Below are positions 63,240 to 64,000 of a stretch of DNA of 64,000 bases, in pieces (within the stretch, counting starts at the first letter, position 1; each line of letters starts with the position of its first letter). Position numbers and translations under genes: made by a program. The notes below the pieces were generated by a model. That model was not told where the DNA came from, did not search any database, and was given only the letters and a program-made list of their open reading frames with translations. Source of the DNA: Zopfochytrium polystomum (lineage: Eukaryota > Chytridiomycota > Chytridiomycetes > Chytridiales > Chytridiaceae); NCBI GenBank assembly GCA_025765615.1, contig JAIVFJ010000030.1:372001-436000 (forward strand). The letters are read 5' to 3'.

Positions 63240-64000
63240 ATGAATTCATAACAATCGAACACAAAGAGCGAAGCGAAAAAGTGAATAAGGGGTTTTAGAA
63301 TATGGTTGCCTGCTGAAAGCGAGGTCCGCATTGCGACATATTCTTTTTGGGGCTCGCGAAATTTGCCGGGATGAACGATTCAAACGATCGTTCAGTTCGG
63401 GGGAAAAAATAATCCAGCACTGACCCTCCTCCAGTTGAAAGGAAAAGATAAAGAGGGAAAATGCAAACAAGACTCCCCTCCAAAGGGAAACGGGCAAGCG
63501 GAGAAGCACACGAGGAGGAACAAAGGGCGGGTAGAGTTAGAGACGAAGAAAACCAAATGAAAGTCTCCATCGCTTTGGTGGAGGGCAGGAGGAAGCGAGA
63601 ACGACCCGGGTCCAAGCGCGACCGGAGGTGAACGGGGGAAGGCCTCGACAAAGCTGTGACAGAGGTAGTTTTTCACGAAATTCACTGTCAGTGAGGAATA
63701 TCGAGTAAGTTTCAAGAATGGAGCAGCAAAGACAACTGAAATAAGAAAAGGACCCTTTCCTCAACTTCGAGTTTGTTCGCTCCGACCCCCATAAGGAGAA
63801 GAACAGGGGGGCAAAGCAGAAAGAGCGGATCCGAAACGTCCTCATTCGTAATGTTCCTTCTGGTCCGGTTTTTTTTTTTTTTTTTTTTTTTGTTCTTTTT
63901 TTTGAAGTGGAATATTATTTACGTTTTTGGATAAAGGTGCCGAGACAGACTGGCAGACAAACATTACATTTTGAACTCGACATGCACCCAAATAAATCCC
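63240..64000. other. Right end, no gene recognised
   Basis: These 760 bases include purine-rich sequence on the + strand and a T-run of 23 at 63869-63891. Minus-strand frames are open but have no recognisable protein text. It may be the 5' or 3' region of a gene outside the window. Confidence 0.4.

Noticed and set aside
1..64000. CRISPR arrays, bacterial operons, Shine-Dalgarno sites, tRNA or rRNA genes
   Set aside because: No regularly spaced direct repeats, no A/B box pairs folding to a tRNA and no rRNA sequence were recognised. The intron-rich genes show this is eukaryotic nuclear DNA.

Overview
This window is nuclear DNA of a compact eukaryotic genome, and the best fit is a zoosporic (flagellated, chytrid-like) fungus. 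Most genes are split by short introns, typically 45-80 bases, with GT...AG ends and CTRAY-like branch sites. Start codons of divergent genes can lie only 26-90 bases apart, and 3' ends can nearly touch. Fungal-type genes (stand-alone URA4-type dihydroorotase, VMA10, COX11, ELG1, SWF1-type palmitoyltransferase, a PSP1-domain protein) sit beside genes of flagellate or animal-like distribution (TTC16, a CNBD2-like cyclic-nucleotide-binding protein, ZZZ3, a gephyrin-order MogA-MoeA fusion). No species can be named from the sequence alone.

Layout. 0-6.6 kb: a partial unknown gene, prefoldin subunit 6, V-ATPase subunit G, a PSP1-domain protein and TTC16. 6.9-15.4 kb: a large unrecognised coiled-coil gene, NC2alpha/DRAP1 and an intronless PPR protein. 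16-25.8 kb: a zinc alcohol dehydrogenase, the mitochondrial GTPase MTG1 and a long RED1/ZFC3H1 nuclear RNA-decay scaffold with an internal duplication. 25.8-30.3 kb: a gene-poor island holding a broken Copia-type retroelement end and an LTR-like stretch with a TATA box. 30.4-44.4 kb: a mucin-like single-pass surface protein, the CNBD2-like protein, ELG1, COX11, CDP-diacylglycerol synthase and a SWF1/ZDHHC4 DHHC enzyme. 44.4-45.7 kb: a decayed Fanzor/TnpB-like nuclease relic with an AT-rich degenerate repeat. 45.7-50.3 kb: a very long gene joining a membrane anchor, an SMP lipid-transfer domain, a START domain and GOLD domains. 50.4-63.2 kb: MPDU1, the SNARE USE1, an ankyrin-coiled-coil-RasGEF protein, dihydroorotase, a gephyrin-like molybdenum cofactor enzyme and ZZZ3. 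The last 760 bases show no gene.

There are no operons. Functional themes recur: mitochondrial biogenesis (PPR, MTG1, COX11), lipid and membrane traffic (CDS1, SWF1, SMP-START-GOLD, USE1, MPDU1), transcription and RNA control (DRAP1, ZZZ3, RED1) and genome maintenance (ELG1). The most unusual items are the SMP-START-GOLD fusion, the Fanzor relic, the altered Walker A loop in ELG1 and the extremely short divergent promoters. Exon joins were made by eye: where every junction is listed the summed length keeps frame, otherwise coordinates are approximate.
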